DNA from: Phycisphaerae bacterium
GTDB lineage: Bacteria > Planctomycetota > Phycisphaerae > Tepidisphaerales > Tepidisphaeraceae
DNA length: 64,000 nt
Assembly: GCA_025924315.1 (NCBI GenBank)
Contig: JAICIO010000023.1
Coordinates: forward strand, 1 to 64,000
Reading direction: 5' to 3'
The notes beneath the pieces are model-generated. The model saw only the letters and a program-made list of their open reading frames with translations. It made no database searches and had not been told where the DNA came from. A program made the translations under genes and the position numbers. Below, piece after piece: positions 30,548 to 40,241 of the stretch (its first letter is position 1; each line of letters begins with the position of its first letter).

Positions 30548-33500
30548 ATGACGCAATCCGACAATCGAATTCTCAAAAAGCTGCTTGATCGTCTTTTCGC
30601 TTCGCTGATCAATGGGCCGAGTCTGAACTGCCGCCCGCATTCGAGCCGCCAGCGGATCGATCTGCTTCAACTCGCGAAGTTGAAAGATCAGTCGCCGGAG
30701 GATGTGCTGCGCGCGCTGCTTGGTCCGGACCGTGAAACAAAAGTCAGCGCGAAAGTGCCGGTCGCGAAATCGCGGAACCATTCGAAGGGCGCGGTTCATA
30801 AAGATGAGGTCGAATCGGACGACACGCTGACACCGGAGGAAAGAGCGGCGCGGCAGGCGTACAGCGAACAGCAGTCCGTCTTCAGCAAGCTCAGAACGAT
30901 CGCGGAGGATGCGCGAACCTACGAAAACGACACGGGCGTCCACGTGTTGCAGATCGGATTTCCCTTGCTCAGCCTCCCACCTGGCGCGAGCGGGCGGTTT
31001 GGGTTGTCGCGGCGAATTCTCGCGCCGCTGGCGTTCATCTCGCTCTCGATGAGCGTGAAGGCGGGCCCGACGCCCGCCGTGGTTCTTGAATGCCGCAATG
31101 AAGGCGCGGATCTGGTCGTGCCCAACATTGCCTTGCTGTCCTGGCTCGAGCAGCAAACTGGTCAGCCGGTCGGTGAACTATTCAACGACGAGACGGGCGA
31201 AAAGCCGTGGGCAGAGATCGGAGGAATTGCGAAGCGCGTGTGCGAGTTGGTGCAGGTTGAGATGCCCGCGGCGTTCGGCACCGCGGAAATGCCGGCCGAT
31301 TTTAAACTCTCCGCGTCACCTCGTTCGGACGATGACGAAGCGCCGAAAGCATCTGTGATCTTCGCTGCGGTCGTGGGGCTGTATCCGATGGCGAACCAGG
31401 GGCTGCTTCGCGATATGCAGGCGCTGGTCGCTGGCGAACCCACGACCGCCCCGATCGAAAGTTTCATCAAGGTCGACGCATCGCTGGAGCCGGCGCGGTC
31501 GCCGGAAGAAGCCACGGCTTCGCCTGTCGAAAAGCATACGCGCACGTTCGCCGAAGAGAGGCTCGTCACTACCGCCGACCCATGCCAGGCACGCGCCGTG
31601 CGGCTGGCGCGGACGACCCGCGGGCTTGTCATTCACGGTCCACCTGGCACGGGCAAGAGCCAGACGATCGCGAATGTCATCGGCGATCACCTCGCTCGCG
31701 GCGAGCGCGTGCTTTTCGTGTGCGATAAACGAACCGCGCTCGATGTTGTCATGAATCGTCTACAGGGAATGGGCCTCGGGGCGCTCTGCGCGATCGTGCA
31801 CGATCCGCAGCGCGATCAACGCGAGCTATACAAATCGATTCGCGAGCAGCTCGATGGGCTCGCGGACCTTCGATCGGATGCGTCCGCGGACGGAAGCATC
31901 TCCAAGATCGACGCCGAGCTTCAGCGCCTGCACACCGAGTTGACGGAGTATCACGCCGCATTAATGCGACGGCCGGATGCGAACGCGCTTTCGTTTCACG
32001 AGTTGATGGGCCGGTGGCTGGAGCTGCCCATTTTCAACGTCGAGTTTGACGCCAAGCTTTTGGAGGCCGCGGGTCATCACGTCGTCGAAGAACATGCGCA
32101 AGCGCTTTCAGACTTGTGCGAACGGGCGGCGAAAGTTGGATACGTCTCCAATCCGTGGTCTGCGGCGGCAGGACTCACGCTCGAGACCTATCTGACGAAT
32201 CCGGTCGAGGTATTTCGAGAGGAAGTTGCCAGCTTTCGGGCTCCGTGCGAGTCCGCGGATGCGGCGATTGATCCTGCGACCCCGCCCATTCCATCGAAAG
32301 CGGATCTTACAGCGGTCGCCGCGGCGCGAGCTCGCCTCGCCGATGAACTGGAGCGTGTACGCGCGGAGGTGCCGGGCGATCTGCGCAAGACTTGGGCCCC
32401 GTTGGACCCGAAAACGCTCACCAAAGCGGCGCAGACATTCACCGATGCGCCGGAGCTCGCCGCGAAGGTGGAATCGTCGCCGCTGGATCGCGAGTTGTTG
32501 ATGATCGTGCGCGATGCGATTCCAAACGTGCCTCAAATCGCTGAGCAAATCGGCATTCTCGACGCGTATATCGAAACGACGAAGAAGTTTCTGGGATTCC
32601 TCGCGTTCGGTAAGAAGTTCGCGGCTGCGAAGGTTCTCACGAAGTTTGGGCTGCAACCCAGCGGCGAGAACGCGATGCGCGTGCGGACGTTTCTACTCGC
32701 CCTGAAATCTCGCCTCGTCCTTAAGGAAGTTGTCTCGCAAGTCGCCTCAAAGGTGTTCGATCAACCGCTGCCGGATGACGAAGCGATGCTCTCCGCGGTG
32801 AAGGAACATCGCACGCTGTTCGGGTTTCTCGCGACATTGCAAAACGAACCGAACCTAGCCGACGTCCGCGCTCTCGCAGCGCAAGCCCTCGCGCAACCCG
32901 ACGATCCCGCCGATTTGATGCGCGGGTTGCGTGCGACCGCTGTTCGCGTGGAGAAGGTGCACGCGCTTGAAGCAGCATTGTCGTCGGCGATGTTCAGTCC
33001 TGCCTCCAAACAGAAATGGTTGACCGATGCGCGTGCCGGCCACCCATTGCTTGCGACGGCCGACGCGCTTCAGCAGCGGTTTGATTCACTTGAGAACGTT
33101 TTGCGCGTGCGCGAAGGACTTGATGCACTGCCGCCGTCATTGAGACCGGCGGCGGCGAAACTGGTTACGCAGAACATCAACGGCGAGATCGGCCTCCTCA
33201 TCGTGCGCCGAGCATCGGATTCCAATGAAATCGTTCGACGGCTGAAGGTGAATCGCATGCTGATGACGGCGGATAGTCAGAAGCTCCAAAGCAGTTTTTC
33301 GCGTTATGAGCAACACGATCAAACGAAAAAGCAACTCACTCGTCAGGCGGTGATTCACCGATGGGCGCGGAAGCAGCGAGAGCGATTGCTTGCGACGACC
33401 GGCTCGCGTCTGAATGGCTTGGGTGCAGACCTGCGCCGGCGGCTGACGATTCGCGGCGAGCGCGCCATGCGCTTGCGGCAGGTCGTGCATGTCGGCCAGA

Positions 33501-34954
33501 ACATCGAAGGCGGCGATCCACTTTACGATCTCCGCCCCGTCTGGATGGCCAGCCCGGAAACCGTTGCGCAGCTCTTTCCGCGCAGCGCCTTGTTCGACGT
33601 CGTTATCTTTGACGAAGCCTCGCAGTGCCGGCTCGAAGAAGCATTGCCGGTGTTGCTGCGCGCCAAGCGTGTCGTGATCGCCGGCGACCCCAAGCAGCTT
33701 CCGCCGACGCGGTTCTTCGAATCCGCCGTCGCGGTGAGCGAGGACGAGGAAATCGAAACCGATCAACAGCTTTTCGAAACGCAGCAGGGCGAGATCGAAG
33801 ATCTGTTAGCGGCGGCGCTGAACATCGAAATCGAGGAGTGCTATCTCGATGTGCACTACCGCTCGAGGAATTCCGATTTGATCGAGTTCTCGAATGACAA
33901 GTTTTACAACTCGCGCCTGCAGGCGATTCCGGGTCATCCCGCGAATCGCACGCGCTTCGCGCCGCTGTCGGTGTACAAGGTCAACGGCACGTACGAAAAG
34001 CGTGCCAACCCCGCGGAGGCGGAAAAGGTCTGCCAGATCGTTCGCGATCTACTGAAGCGCGCCGAGCCGCCGAGCATCGGCATCGCGTGCTTCAACATCA
34101 CGCAGCGAGACGAGATCATCGAGAAGCTGGAAGAGCTCGCTGCGGCGGACAGTGAGTTCGCCAAATCGCTCGCGGCGGCGCGCGAGCGCCGCAGCGCCAG
34201 CTCGTTCGAAGGCCTGTTCGTGAAGAACCTGGAGAACGTGCAGGGCGACGAGCGCGATCACATGATCATCAGCACCACGTATGGCCCCGATCCGAAGGGG
34301 CGGTTCTATCGCCGATTCGGACCGCTTGGCAGCGCGGGCGGCGGACGACGCCTTAATGTTCTTGTCACACGGGCGCGCGACGAGGTTCATCTCGTCACGT
34401 CGATTCCCGAAACCGTCTATCGCAACCTTCCGCCGATCCCACCCGGCGAAACGCCCGGCGGCGCTTGGCTCCTCTTTTCGTATCTCGTCTATGCCGAGCG
34501 CCTCGCGGAGATATATGAGGAAAACAACCGCATCCTCGATCAAGCTCAGGCTGCAAGCGAGCCGGTGGTCAATGTGCGTGCGACGCGTTTTCCCTCAAAG
34601 TTTTCGGATCAGCTGGCGCTTCGCCTTCATCGCAAGCACAAAATCGGCTCGGACGTGCACTGGGGCAATGATGGATTTTGCGTCGATGTCGCGCTGCATC
34701 ATCCCGAGCGCGCGGAGGACGTGACGATCGGCGTGCTGTGCGACATGAACCGATTCGAGCAGGCATCCGACCCTGTCGAATGGGAAGTCTTCCGAACCGC
34801 GATCCTCAAAGGCCAGGGCTGGAAGTTTAACCGCGTGTGGACTCCGCATTTCTTCCGCGACCGTGAGACGGTCACGCAAAACATCGTGAAAGATGCGGAA
34901 ACCATCGCGTCCGAGACAGACGATCCGGATGCGATTCGCACGACGCCTTCGTAA
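30548..34954 (+). CDS. giant SF1 helicase with DUF4011-like N-terminus and predicted C-terminal nuclease
   Basis: A 1468-residue protein. Residues 1-330 resemble a DUF4011-type region (NRILKKLLDRLF, then LQIGFPLLSLPPG and LAPLAFISLSM). Helicase motifs follow: Walker A GPPGTGKSQT near 364, Walker B VVIFDEASQCRLEEALP near 1020, GDPKQLPPTRFF, LDVHYRSRNSDLIEFSN, and VQGDERDHMIISTTYGP with VLVTRARDEV. A long coiled or helical insertion separates motifs Ia and II. The last 130 residues (SDVHWGNDGFCVDVALHHPE) look like a REase-MTES-1575-type PD-(D/E)xK fold. Such proteins are suspected DNA-processing or anti-phage enzymes. It stands alone between yheU and guaA. Confidence 0.83.
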   Translation: MTQSDNRILKKLLDRLFASLINGPSLNCRPHSSRQRIDLLQLAKLKDQSPEDVLRALLGPDRETKVSAKVPVAKSRNHSKGAVHKDEVESDDTLTPEERAARQAYSEQQSVFSKLRTIAEDARTYENDTGVHVLQIGFPLLSLPPGASGRFGLSRRILAPLAFISLSMSVKAGPTPAVVLECRNEGADLVVPNIALLSWLEQQTGQPVGELFNDETGEKPWAEIGGIAKRVCELVQVEMPAAFGTAEMPADFKLSASPRSDDDEAPKASVIFAAVVGLYPMANQGLLRDMQALVAGEPTTAPIESFIKVDASLEPARSPEEATASPVEKHTRTFAEERLVTTADPCQARAVRLARTTRGLVIHGPPGTGKSQTIANVIGDHLARGERVLFVCDKRTALDVVMNRLQGMGLGALCAIVHDPQRDQRELYKSIREQLDGLADLRSDASADGSISKIDAELQRLHTELTEYHAALMRRPDANALSFHELMGRWLELPIFNVEFDAKLLEAAGHHVVEEHAQALSDLCERAAKVGYVSNPWSAAAGLTLETYLTNPVEVFREEVASFRAPCESADAAIDPATPPIPSKADLTAVAAARARLADELERVRAEVPGDLRKTWAPLDPKTLTKAAQTFTDAPELAAKVESSPLDRELLMIVRDAIPNVPQIAEQIGILDAYIETTKKFLGFLAFGKKFAAAKVLTKFGLQPSGENAMRVRTFLLALKSRLVLKEVVSQVASKVFDQPLPDDEAMLSAVKEHRTLFGFLATLQNEPNLADVRALAAQALAQPDDPADLMRGLRATAVRVEKVHALEAALSSAMFSPASKQKWLTDARAGHPLLATADALQQRFDSLENVLRVREGLDALPPSLRPAAAKLVTQNINGEIGLLIVRRASDSNEIVRRLKVNRMLMTADSQKLQSSFSRYEQHDQTKKQLTRQAVIHRWARKQRERLLATTGSRLNGLGADLRRRLTIRGERAMRLRQVVHVGQNIEGGDPLYDLRPVWMASPETVAQLFPRSALFDVVIFDEASQCRLEEALPVLLRAKRVVIAGDPKQLPPTRFFESAVAVSEDEEIETDQQLFETQQGEIEDLLAAALNIEIEECYLDVHYRSRNSDLIEFSNDKFYNSRLQAIPGHPANRTRFAPLSVYKVNGTYEKRANPAEAEKVCQIVRDLLKRAEPPSIGIACFNITQRDEIIEKLEELAAADSEFAKSLAAARERRSASSFEGLFVKNLENVQGDERDHMIISTTYGPDPKGRFYRRFGPLGSAGGGRRLNVLVTRARDEVHLVTSIPETVYRNLPPIPPGETPGGAWLLFSYLVYAERLAEIYEENNRILDQAQAASEPVVNVRATRFPSKFSDQLALRLHRKHKIGSDVHWGNDGFCVDVALHHPERAEDVTIGVLCDMNRFEQASDPVEWEVFRTAILKGQGWKFNRVWTPHFFRDRETVTQNIVKDAETIASETDDPDAIRTTPS

Positions 34955-34966
34955 CCTGTGGTGACT

Positions 34967-36511
34967 CTACTCCCACTCGATGGTCGCCGGAGGTTTGCTG
35001 CTGATGTCGTAGACGACGCGATTCACGCCTCGGACTTCGTTGATAATTCGGTTGCTCATCGTCGCGAGCAAATCGAACGGGATCCGCGCCCAATCGGCGG
35101 TCATGAAATCTTTACTCTCGACCGCGCGAATTGCGATCACGCTGTCGTAGCTTCTCGCATCGCCCATCACGCCGACCGTGCCGATCGGGAGCAGCACCGC
35201 AAACACCTGGGCGGTTTTGCGATATAAGTTCGCGGCGATCAGCTCCTCGAGGACGATCTCGTCCGCGTCGCGAAGCACGCGAAGGCGCTCTTCAGTCACT
35301 TCGCCCATCACGCGAACTGCCAGCCCCGGACCCGGGAACGGATGTCGCCAGACGATGTTCTCCGGCAACCCCAGAACTTCACCCAGCTGTCGCACTTCGT
35401 CTTTGAACAATTCGCGCAACGGCTCGACGAGCTCGAAGCCGAGTTGTTCCGGCAGCCCGCCGACGTTGTGGTGCAGCTTGATGTTGGCCGCGGTGCCCGC
35501 GTAGCCGTGACCCGATTCGATCACATCGGGATACAGCGTGCCTTGGGCGAGGAATTTCGCGTCGGCGATCGTCTCGGCCTCGCGCTTGAACGCTTCGATG
35601 AATTCCTTCCCGATAATCTTCCGCTTCTGTTGCGGATCGGTCACGCCTTTCAGCTCGGTCAAGAACTGCTTCGACGCGTCCGACACGTGCAGTTCGATCT
35701 TGAAGTGGTGGCGGAAAGTGGACTCGACCAGCTCGCGCTCATTTTTTCGCAGCAAGCCATTGTCGACGAAAATGCAGACAAGCTGGTTGCCGATCGCCTT
35801 GTGAAGCAAGGCCACGACGACGGATGAATCGACTCCGCCGGACAATCCGCAGATCACTTTCGCTTTGCCCACTTGCTTGCGAACGCGCTCGGCGGCCTGC
35901 TCGACGAAATTGCCCATCGTCCACGAGCCGGCGCATTTGCAGATCTCGTACAAAAAGTTGTGGAAGATCTGCTCGCCGCGGGGCGTGTGCGTGACCTCGG
36001 GGTGGAACTGCACGCCGTAGAACGGAATCGTTCGATGTTTCGCCGCCGCGTACGGGCACGTCGGCGTCGTCGCGAGCGGGAGAAAATCTTTCGGCAGATC
36101 GTGCACCTGATCGCCGTGGCTCATCCACACGCTCATGTCCGCGGGCAAACCTTTGAGAAACGGATCGTTCTGCGTGACATGCAATTTCGCCCGACCGTAT
36201 TCTCGCGCCTTCGCGGGCTTCACCTGTCCACCGAGCAATTGCGACGCGAGCTGCATTCCGTAACAGATCCCCAGAACCGGCACGCCGAGTTCAAAAATCC
36301 GCGGATCGCTCTTGGGCGCATTGGGCTCATAGACGCTGCTCGGCCCGCCGCTCAGGATCAACCCCTTCGGCGACATCTTCTTCAGTTCTTCGAGTGGAAT
36401 ATCCGGCCGGACAAGCTCGCTATACACGCCCGCTTCGCGCACCCGCCGCGCGATCAGCTGCGCATATTGCGACCCAAAATCCAGAATCGGAATGACTTCG
36501 TCGTGGAGCAT
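34967..36511 (-). CDS. guaA: GMP synthase (glutamine-hydrolysing)
   Basis: A 514-residue bifunctional enzyme making GMP from XMP with ATP and glutamine. The glutaminase half has the nucleophile in [12 protein letters not shown] and His/Glu in [12 protein letters not shown]. The ATP-pyrophosphatase half has the P-loop [17 protein letters not shown], and the C-terminal dimerisation domain ends in the standard PPATIEWE. The order, length and motifs are those of a normal GuaA. It converges with the helicase gene (12-base gap). No guaB is adjacent. Confidence 0.97.
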   Translation of the reverse strand: MLHDEVIPILDFGSQYAQLIARRVREAGVYSELVRPDIPLEELKKMSPKGLILSGGPSSVYEPNAPKSDPRIFELGVPVLGICYGMQLASQLLGGQVKPAKAREYGRAKLHVTQNDPFLKGLPADMSVWMSHGDQVHDLPKDFLPLATTPTCPYAAAKHRTIPFYGVQFHPEVTHTPRGEQIFHNFLYEICKCAGSWTMGNFVEQAAERVRKQVGKAKVICGLSGGVDSSVVVALLHKAIGNQLVCIFVDNGLLRKNERELVESTFRHHFKIELHVSDASKQFLTELKGVTDPQQKRKIIGKEFIEAFKREAETIADAKFLAQGTLYPDVIESGHGYAGTAANIKLHHNVGGLPEQLGFELVEPLRELFKDEVRQLGEVLGLPENIVWRHPFPGPGLAVRVMGEVTEERLRVLRDADEIVLEELIAANLYRKTAQVFAVLLPIGTVGVMGDARSYDSVIAIRAVESKDFMTADWARIPFDLLATMSNRIINEVRGVNRVVYDISSKPPATIEWE

Positions 36512-36550
36512 CTGGACGTACTACACGAAGTGTCGGCGGATTGCAAAATA

Positions 36551-36680
36551 TGGAAACACACATGGACACAGATGGACACAGATGAGAAAGGAGAGATGAG
36601 AAAAGCGACGCAATGCCTTTCTCTCATCTCTTATCTCTCACGTCGTTCCTATCCGTGTTCATCCGTGTTCATCGGTTGTT
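36551..36680. repeat. long inverted repeat built from CACAGATGGACACAGATG words
   Basis: The left part (from about 36551) has near-tandem ACACAGATGG words, the right part (to 36680) has complementary TCCGTGTTCATCCGTGTTCA, and the centre pairs AGAGATGAG with CTCATCTCT. It is a diverged relative of the elements at 16755 and 23431. Together with the following terminator it accounts for the 250-base gap between guaA and the anchor-protein gene. Confidence 0.75.
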
Positions 36681-36730
36681 AAAAAAACAGCGACCGCGGC
36701 GTACATCCAATTTTTTCGCCGCAGTCGCTG
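36681..36730 (-). terminator. Rho-independent terminator after the anchor-protein gene
   Basis: On the minus strand, the stem CAGCGACTGCGGCG and CGCCGCGGTCGCTG (36717-36730 and 36688-36701) encloses a 15-base loop and is followed by TTTTTTT (36687-36681). Confidence 0.8.
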
Positions 36731-36762
36731 CGTCTGAAAGTTTATCTTGCGCCGATCGTTCG

Positions 36763-37511
36763 TTAGATCAGCTTGCGGCGACGAAGGAAGCCGAAGCTGC
36801 CGATCGCGCCGAGCATCGCGAAGCCGGCGTAGGCCGGGTTCGGAAGCGGGACGGAAACCGCGCCGCCGCCGGTGCTAGCGCCGTTGTAGCTCACCTGCAC
36901 GACGAGATCGTTGTAATTCGTCGCGGCCTTGCCGGGCATTTGATTGCGGCCGGCATTGAGGTCTTCCCAGAAGAGCAGATACGTGTCGTCCTTCTGGCCG
37001 GCAAGTCCCGTGATCTTGTACGAGATCAGGTGATCGCGCAGATCAAAGTTGTCCGAGTTCTGCGACGTCTGCGTGCCGGTGCTGCCGGTGCGGGCGAAGC
37101 GCAGCGTGTCGCCAGGCACGTTCACGTTGTTCGCGCTGCCGGTCGCGCCGTAACCTTTCCGCTCACGTCGATGAGATTGGTGTACGAGCCGCCGCTCGAG
37201 CCGGTGAGATAGCCGAAATGTTGATCCGCGACGCCGAAGCTCGCGACGGTTTGCACATCAAAATTCCCGGCTTTGAAGAGCTGATCGTTCGACGTCCCGG
37301 TATCCGCGACGCGCTCGGCGTTAATGGTACCGTTGCTGAAGCTCAAACCATTTGCTGTGAAATCTCCGCCATAAAAATGTTCGATGATCCCTTCGTGTCC
37401 TTTGTTGTGCGCGGCTCCCGTCGTGAAGCTCGTGAAACCGGCTTGTGCGCTGGGAGCAACGACAAGCGCAGTAACCCCCAAACCACAAACGACAACAGAT
37501 GAAAAACGCAT
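36763..37511 (-). pseudogene. frameshifted PEP-CTERM-like (VPLPNPA) exported protein
   Basis: Two frames, 37511-37122 and 37125-36763, together encode one secreted protein. The first has a signal peptide (residues 1-24, ending AQA). The second ends in the sorting signal VPLPNPAYAGFAMLGAIGSF followed by RRRKLI, a PEP-CTERM-type anchor (motif, helix, basic end). Reading across, one G is missing at about 37154-37155: adding it gives SGKGYGATGSANNVNVPG with no break. The protein is then about 249 residues. It may be a true mutation or an assembly indel. Role unknown; such proteins are exported surface or matrix proteins processed by an exosortase-type enzyme. Confidence 0.75.
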
Positions 37512-37747
37512 AGGTGCACTTCCCTTACAAAAACAATTACTACAGAACTACCCACTGCGGGGCCGGGCAACCGACACATACCGTGCCACGGCCGTTGCAA
37601 TTTATTTTTAATCGAACTCGCGCGTTCGATCAGACAAGAGAGCGACGCCGAAAGCCGTGAATTTCATTTTTTCGCCGAAAACTTGAGCTTTTTTCCGCGG
37701 ATCTCAGCAGAACATTCTGGCGTGCTGTCGCGACAGTATCTCATCAT
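37512..37747. other. AT-richer divergent intergenic region with a short palindrome
   Basis: About 235 bases between the anchor-protein start and the sigma-factor gene. It is clearly more AT-rich than its surroundings. TAAGGGAAG, the likely ribosome site of the anchor-protein gene, lies at its left end. A perfect palindrome CTGTCGCGACAG occurs at 37725-37736 and could be an operator for the sigma operon. No reading frame was supported. Confidence 0.5.
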
Positions 37748-37819
37748 ATGGCACCAGCCCTGGTTACAATTGCAGCGGGGCGTTTTTCGCAAACCATTGA
37801 AAATGCGTTTGTAAGAACG

Positions 37820-38428
37820 ATGCGGCTGGATGCTCTAACCATTTCGGTGAAGGCGAATTGCTTCGACGAGCCGCCCGTGTCGCCGGAAGCGCGCGGCGCG
37901 ATGTTCTGCGAAGCGCGTCTCGTCGAAAACGCGATCGCCGGCAATCGCGAGGCATTTCGGCAATTAATCGAAATGCATGAGTCGCGCGTGACGCGGCTGG
38001 CACGGCGACTGATCGGCTATCGCGGCGAAGTCGAGGACATCGTGCAGGACGTTTTCGTTGTGGCACTTGAGAGTCTGAAAAGGTTTCGAAGTGAAAGTAA
38101 TTTTGCGACGTGGCTGATGAAGCTGACGATCAGCCGATGCCGTCGTAATCGATTGCGAAATGTGTTGCAGCTCAAGTTTCTGAAGAGAAACGAGCGCGCC
38201 GCTGATGAAGGAGTCTGGGATGCGACGACGGACCAGCGCGAATCGCATCAGCAAATTCGAAATGCAGTCGCGTCGCTGCCACAGAAACTTCGCGAGGTGA
38301 TCGTGCTGCGATATCTCGAAGAGCTGGAGGTGGAGGACATTTGCTCGATGCTCTCGATCTCGCGCAGCGCCTTCGACGTGCGACTGCATCGCGGCCGGGA
38401 GAAGCTGCGTGAGATGCTCGAATCATGA
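37820..38428 (+). CDS. ECF-type RNA polymerase sigma factor
   Basis: A sigma-70 family factor (202 residues from ATG 37820, or 226 from ATG 37748). Region 2 reads IAGNREAFRQLIEMHESRVTRLARRL with EDIVQDVFVVALESLKRF and the ATWLMKLTISRCRR -10 recognition helix. Region 4 reads ASLPQKLREVIVLRYLEELEVEDICSML with the helix-turn-helix SRSAFDVRLHRGREKLREML. There is no region 3, as in ECF factors. The stop overlaps the next gene as ATGA, so it is coupled to a small membrane protein that may act as its regulator. Its regulon is unknown; the anchor-protein gene upstream diverges. Confidence 0.88.
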   Translation: MRLDALTISVKANCFDEPPVSPEARGAMFCEARLVENAIAGNREAFRQLIEMHESRVTRLARRLIGYRGEVEDIVQDVFVVALESLKRFRSESNFATWLMKLTISRCRRNRLRNVLQLKFLKRNERAADEGVWDATTDQRESHQQIRNAVASLPQKLREVIVLRYLEELEVEDICSMLSISRSAFDVRLHRGREKLREMLES

Positions 38429-38979
38429 ACGAACCGCTCGAACAATTCCTTCGCGACGCCGATCGGACGGCGCGAGCGACGACAAGAGACTTAAACGTCG
38501 ATGCGATCTACGAGCGCGTGCATCGGCGGAGAGTTCGTCGCGTCGCAATTCGATCACTTGCGGTGGTCGTCGTCGCGAGCGCAGCGCTCTTGGGGATGCT
38601 GGCGAAGGATCAACGGGCGACGGTGGTTCGGTCCGCTCCGCGCATCGAGTATTCGGGGCACTCGGTCGCTGCGATTGAAGCAGAATTAAAATCGATCGAC
38701 GCAGAGATCGATCGTCGCGAATCGCTCGTGAACAAACTGGTGAAGGTCGAAGACCAGACGCGTCGTGAGATCGCACTGCGTCGGCGCGGGGCGTTGCCCG
38801 ATCCCACTGACGAAGCCAATCAGCAGCTCGAAAACGCCGCGTTCGCGATGGTCTACCAGGCGAACCGCATTGCCCAAACCGCGGGTAACGAGCCGGCGCA
38901 GAACGTCTACCGTGAAGTGGTCGCTTATTTTCCGGATACGCCGTCGGCAGAGGTCGCTCGACAACGCCTCACCCGATGA
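38425..38979 (+). CDS. single-helix membrane protein coupled to the sigma factor (possible anti-sigma)
   Basis: A 184-residue protein. The first 43 residues are cytoplasmic and charged, one helix follows (VAIRSLAVVVVASAALLGML, about residues 40-60), then a coiled coil (IEAELKSIDAEIDRRESLVNKL) and a C-terminal helical pair (NVYREVVAYFPDTPSAEVAR, TPR-like). It begins inside the sigma stop codon. By position and topology it is a candidate anti-sigma factor, although no ZAS zinc motif (HxxxCxxC) is present. No named family was recognised. Confidence 0.72.
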   Translation: MNEPLEQFLRDADRTARATTRDLNVDAIYERVHRRRVRRVAIRSLAVVVVASAALLGMLAKDQRATVVRSAPRIEYSGHSVAAIEAELKSIDAEIDRRESLVNKLVKVEDQTRREIALRRRGALPDPTDEANQQLENAAFAMVYQANRIAQTAGNEPAQNVYREVVAYFPDTPSAEVARQRLTR

Positions 38980-38994
38980 ACAGGGAGCACGAAG

Positions 38995-40176
38995 ATGAAG
39001 ACACCTGTGATCCTGCTCGCATCAATTGTGATTGTATTTAATACCATTGCGCAGCCCCGTGGCGGAGTCACCAGGTCCGGGGTTCCTACGACCACCGCTA
39101 TTCCAGGCGATATGGCGGGTGCTGAGGGAATGTCGGCACAGCCAGAACTGGTCGAGCTGATTCTCGTGCCATTTCAGAAGCTCTCTCCGGAAGCGCAGCC
39201 GACCTTCGGTCAGCCCGCGGACAACAATGACACACTCGCGGTGGAAACGCTTCTACAACGTGCATGGAACGAGGCGGTCAGCAAAATCCCTCCAACCGCC
39301 CCGGGATTTTACGGCGGTGTGCGCGCCATCCGATTGGGCGATCATTGGCTCGCCGAGGTCGACAAGGACCGTGCGGCGGTGGTGGCTGAGACATTGAAGA
39401 AGGAGTTTGCGCCGTCGCTAAAGCTGCCAGAAACGGAGCGGAAAGCCAAGCTCGATGATCTCGCGAAGCAGTTCACGAAGGTTAACAGTGAGATGTTGCT
39501 TCTGAATTCGCTTGCGGCGAGCGAAGAGAAACTCGGCCGCGAGCTCATGAGCGAAAAGATGAAAGCGCTAGAGCTCGAGCGTCAGCGGATCGATATGGAA
39601 CTTTACGCGAAGCAGGAGCGTCGTAAGGCACTCGCGGCGCAGATGGATGAAATCAAAACGACGTTGTCCGACAAAGTTCAGCAGGACGAGGTGCTGGACC
39701 AGCTGAATAAAATCGTGGATGCACGGCTCGCCGGAGTGAAGCGCGTGGAGGAATTGATAAAGAACAAAGCTGCATCGAATTCGGAAGTCGAAGAGGCCGA
39801 AGGGAAAGTCGCGGAAGCGAAGGCTCGCGTCGCGGAGCGAAAGGAGTTGCTTCGCCAGAGCAACGGCTCGGACATTCTCGCGCGATTTACCGAGGACATG
39901 TCTACGGTGATGGTCGATGTCGCGGAGTTGGAAGGGCGGAAGAGATATATCGCCAGCCAACTTCCGGATGTCGCGACAATCACGGAGCCGCAACTCGAAT
40001 CGTTACTGCAACACACGCAGTATTTGAACGCGTCGAACGCACCGCCCCCGATGAAGGCGCAACTGATGAAGAAGTACGAGGACACCCTGTATCAGCGGGG
40101 GGCGCTGCTGCTGAAAGACGTTCGGATCGTTGCACGGAACGATCCCGCGACGACGCAGCCGGCGCTTCCTGAATGA
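38995..40176 (+). CDS. secreted coiled-coil protein of unknown function
   Basis: A 393-residue protein with a signal peptide (about residues 1-19, ending IAQ). Residues 130-320 are rich in Lys/Glu/Ala heptads typical of coiled coils (ELMSEKMKALELERQRIDME and similar). Two Pro/Thr-rich stretches flank it. It follows the membrane protein by 15 bases, so the three genes from 37820 are one operon; a periplasmic stress or envelope-sensing role is possible. No recognisable enzyme motif. Confidence 0.7.
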   Translation: MKTPVILLASIVIVFNTIAQPRGGVTRSGVPTTTAIPGDMAGAEGMSAQPELVELILVPFQKLSPEAQPTFGQPADNNDTLAVETLLQRAWNEAVSKIPPTAPGFYGGVRAIRLGDHWLAEVDKDRAAVVAETLKKEFAPSLKLPETERKAKLDDLAKQFTKVNSEMLLLNSLAASEEKLGRELMSEKMKALELERQRIDMELYAKQERRKALAAQMDEIKTTLSDKVQQDEVLDQLNKIVDARLAGVKRVEELIKNKAASNSEVEEAEGKVAEAKARVAERKELLRQSNGSDILARFTEDMSTVMVDVAELEGRKRYIASQLPDVATITEPQLESLLQHTQYLNASNAPPPMKAQLMKKYEDTLYQRGALLLKDVRIVARNDPATTQPALPE

Positions 40177-40213
40177 CGTGAGACGCCATATAAAAATTTT
40201 TCTAAATTTTAGG

Positions 40214-40241
40214 TTGCAGTTAGGTCGATTGAGTCTACAAT
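40214..40241 (+). promoter_or_regulatory. candidate recA promoter
   Basis: TTGCAG at 40214-40219 and TACAAT at 40236-40241 are separated by 16 bases. The recA GTG lies about 305 bases downstream, implying a long leader. The leader (40242-40546) carries one imperfect palindrome (GACTTCGACGAGCTCAGTCG at 40346-40365) and no clear reading frame. No LexA box could be assigned with confidence. Confidence 0.4.
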
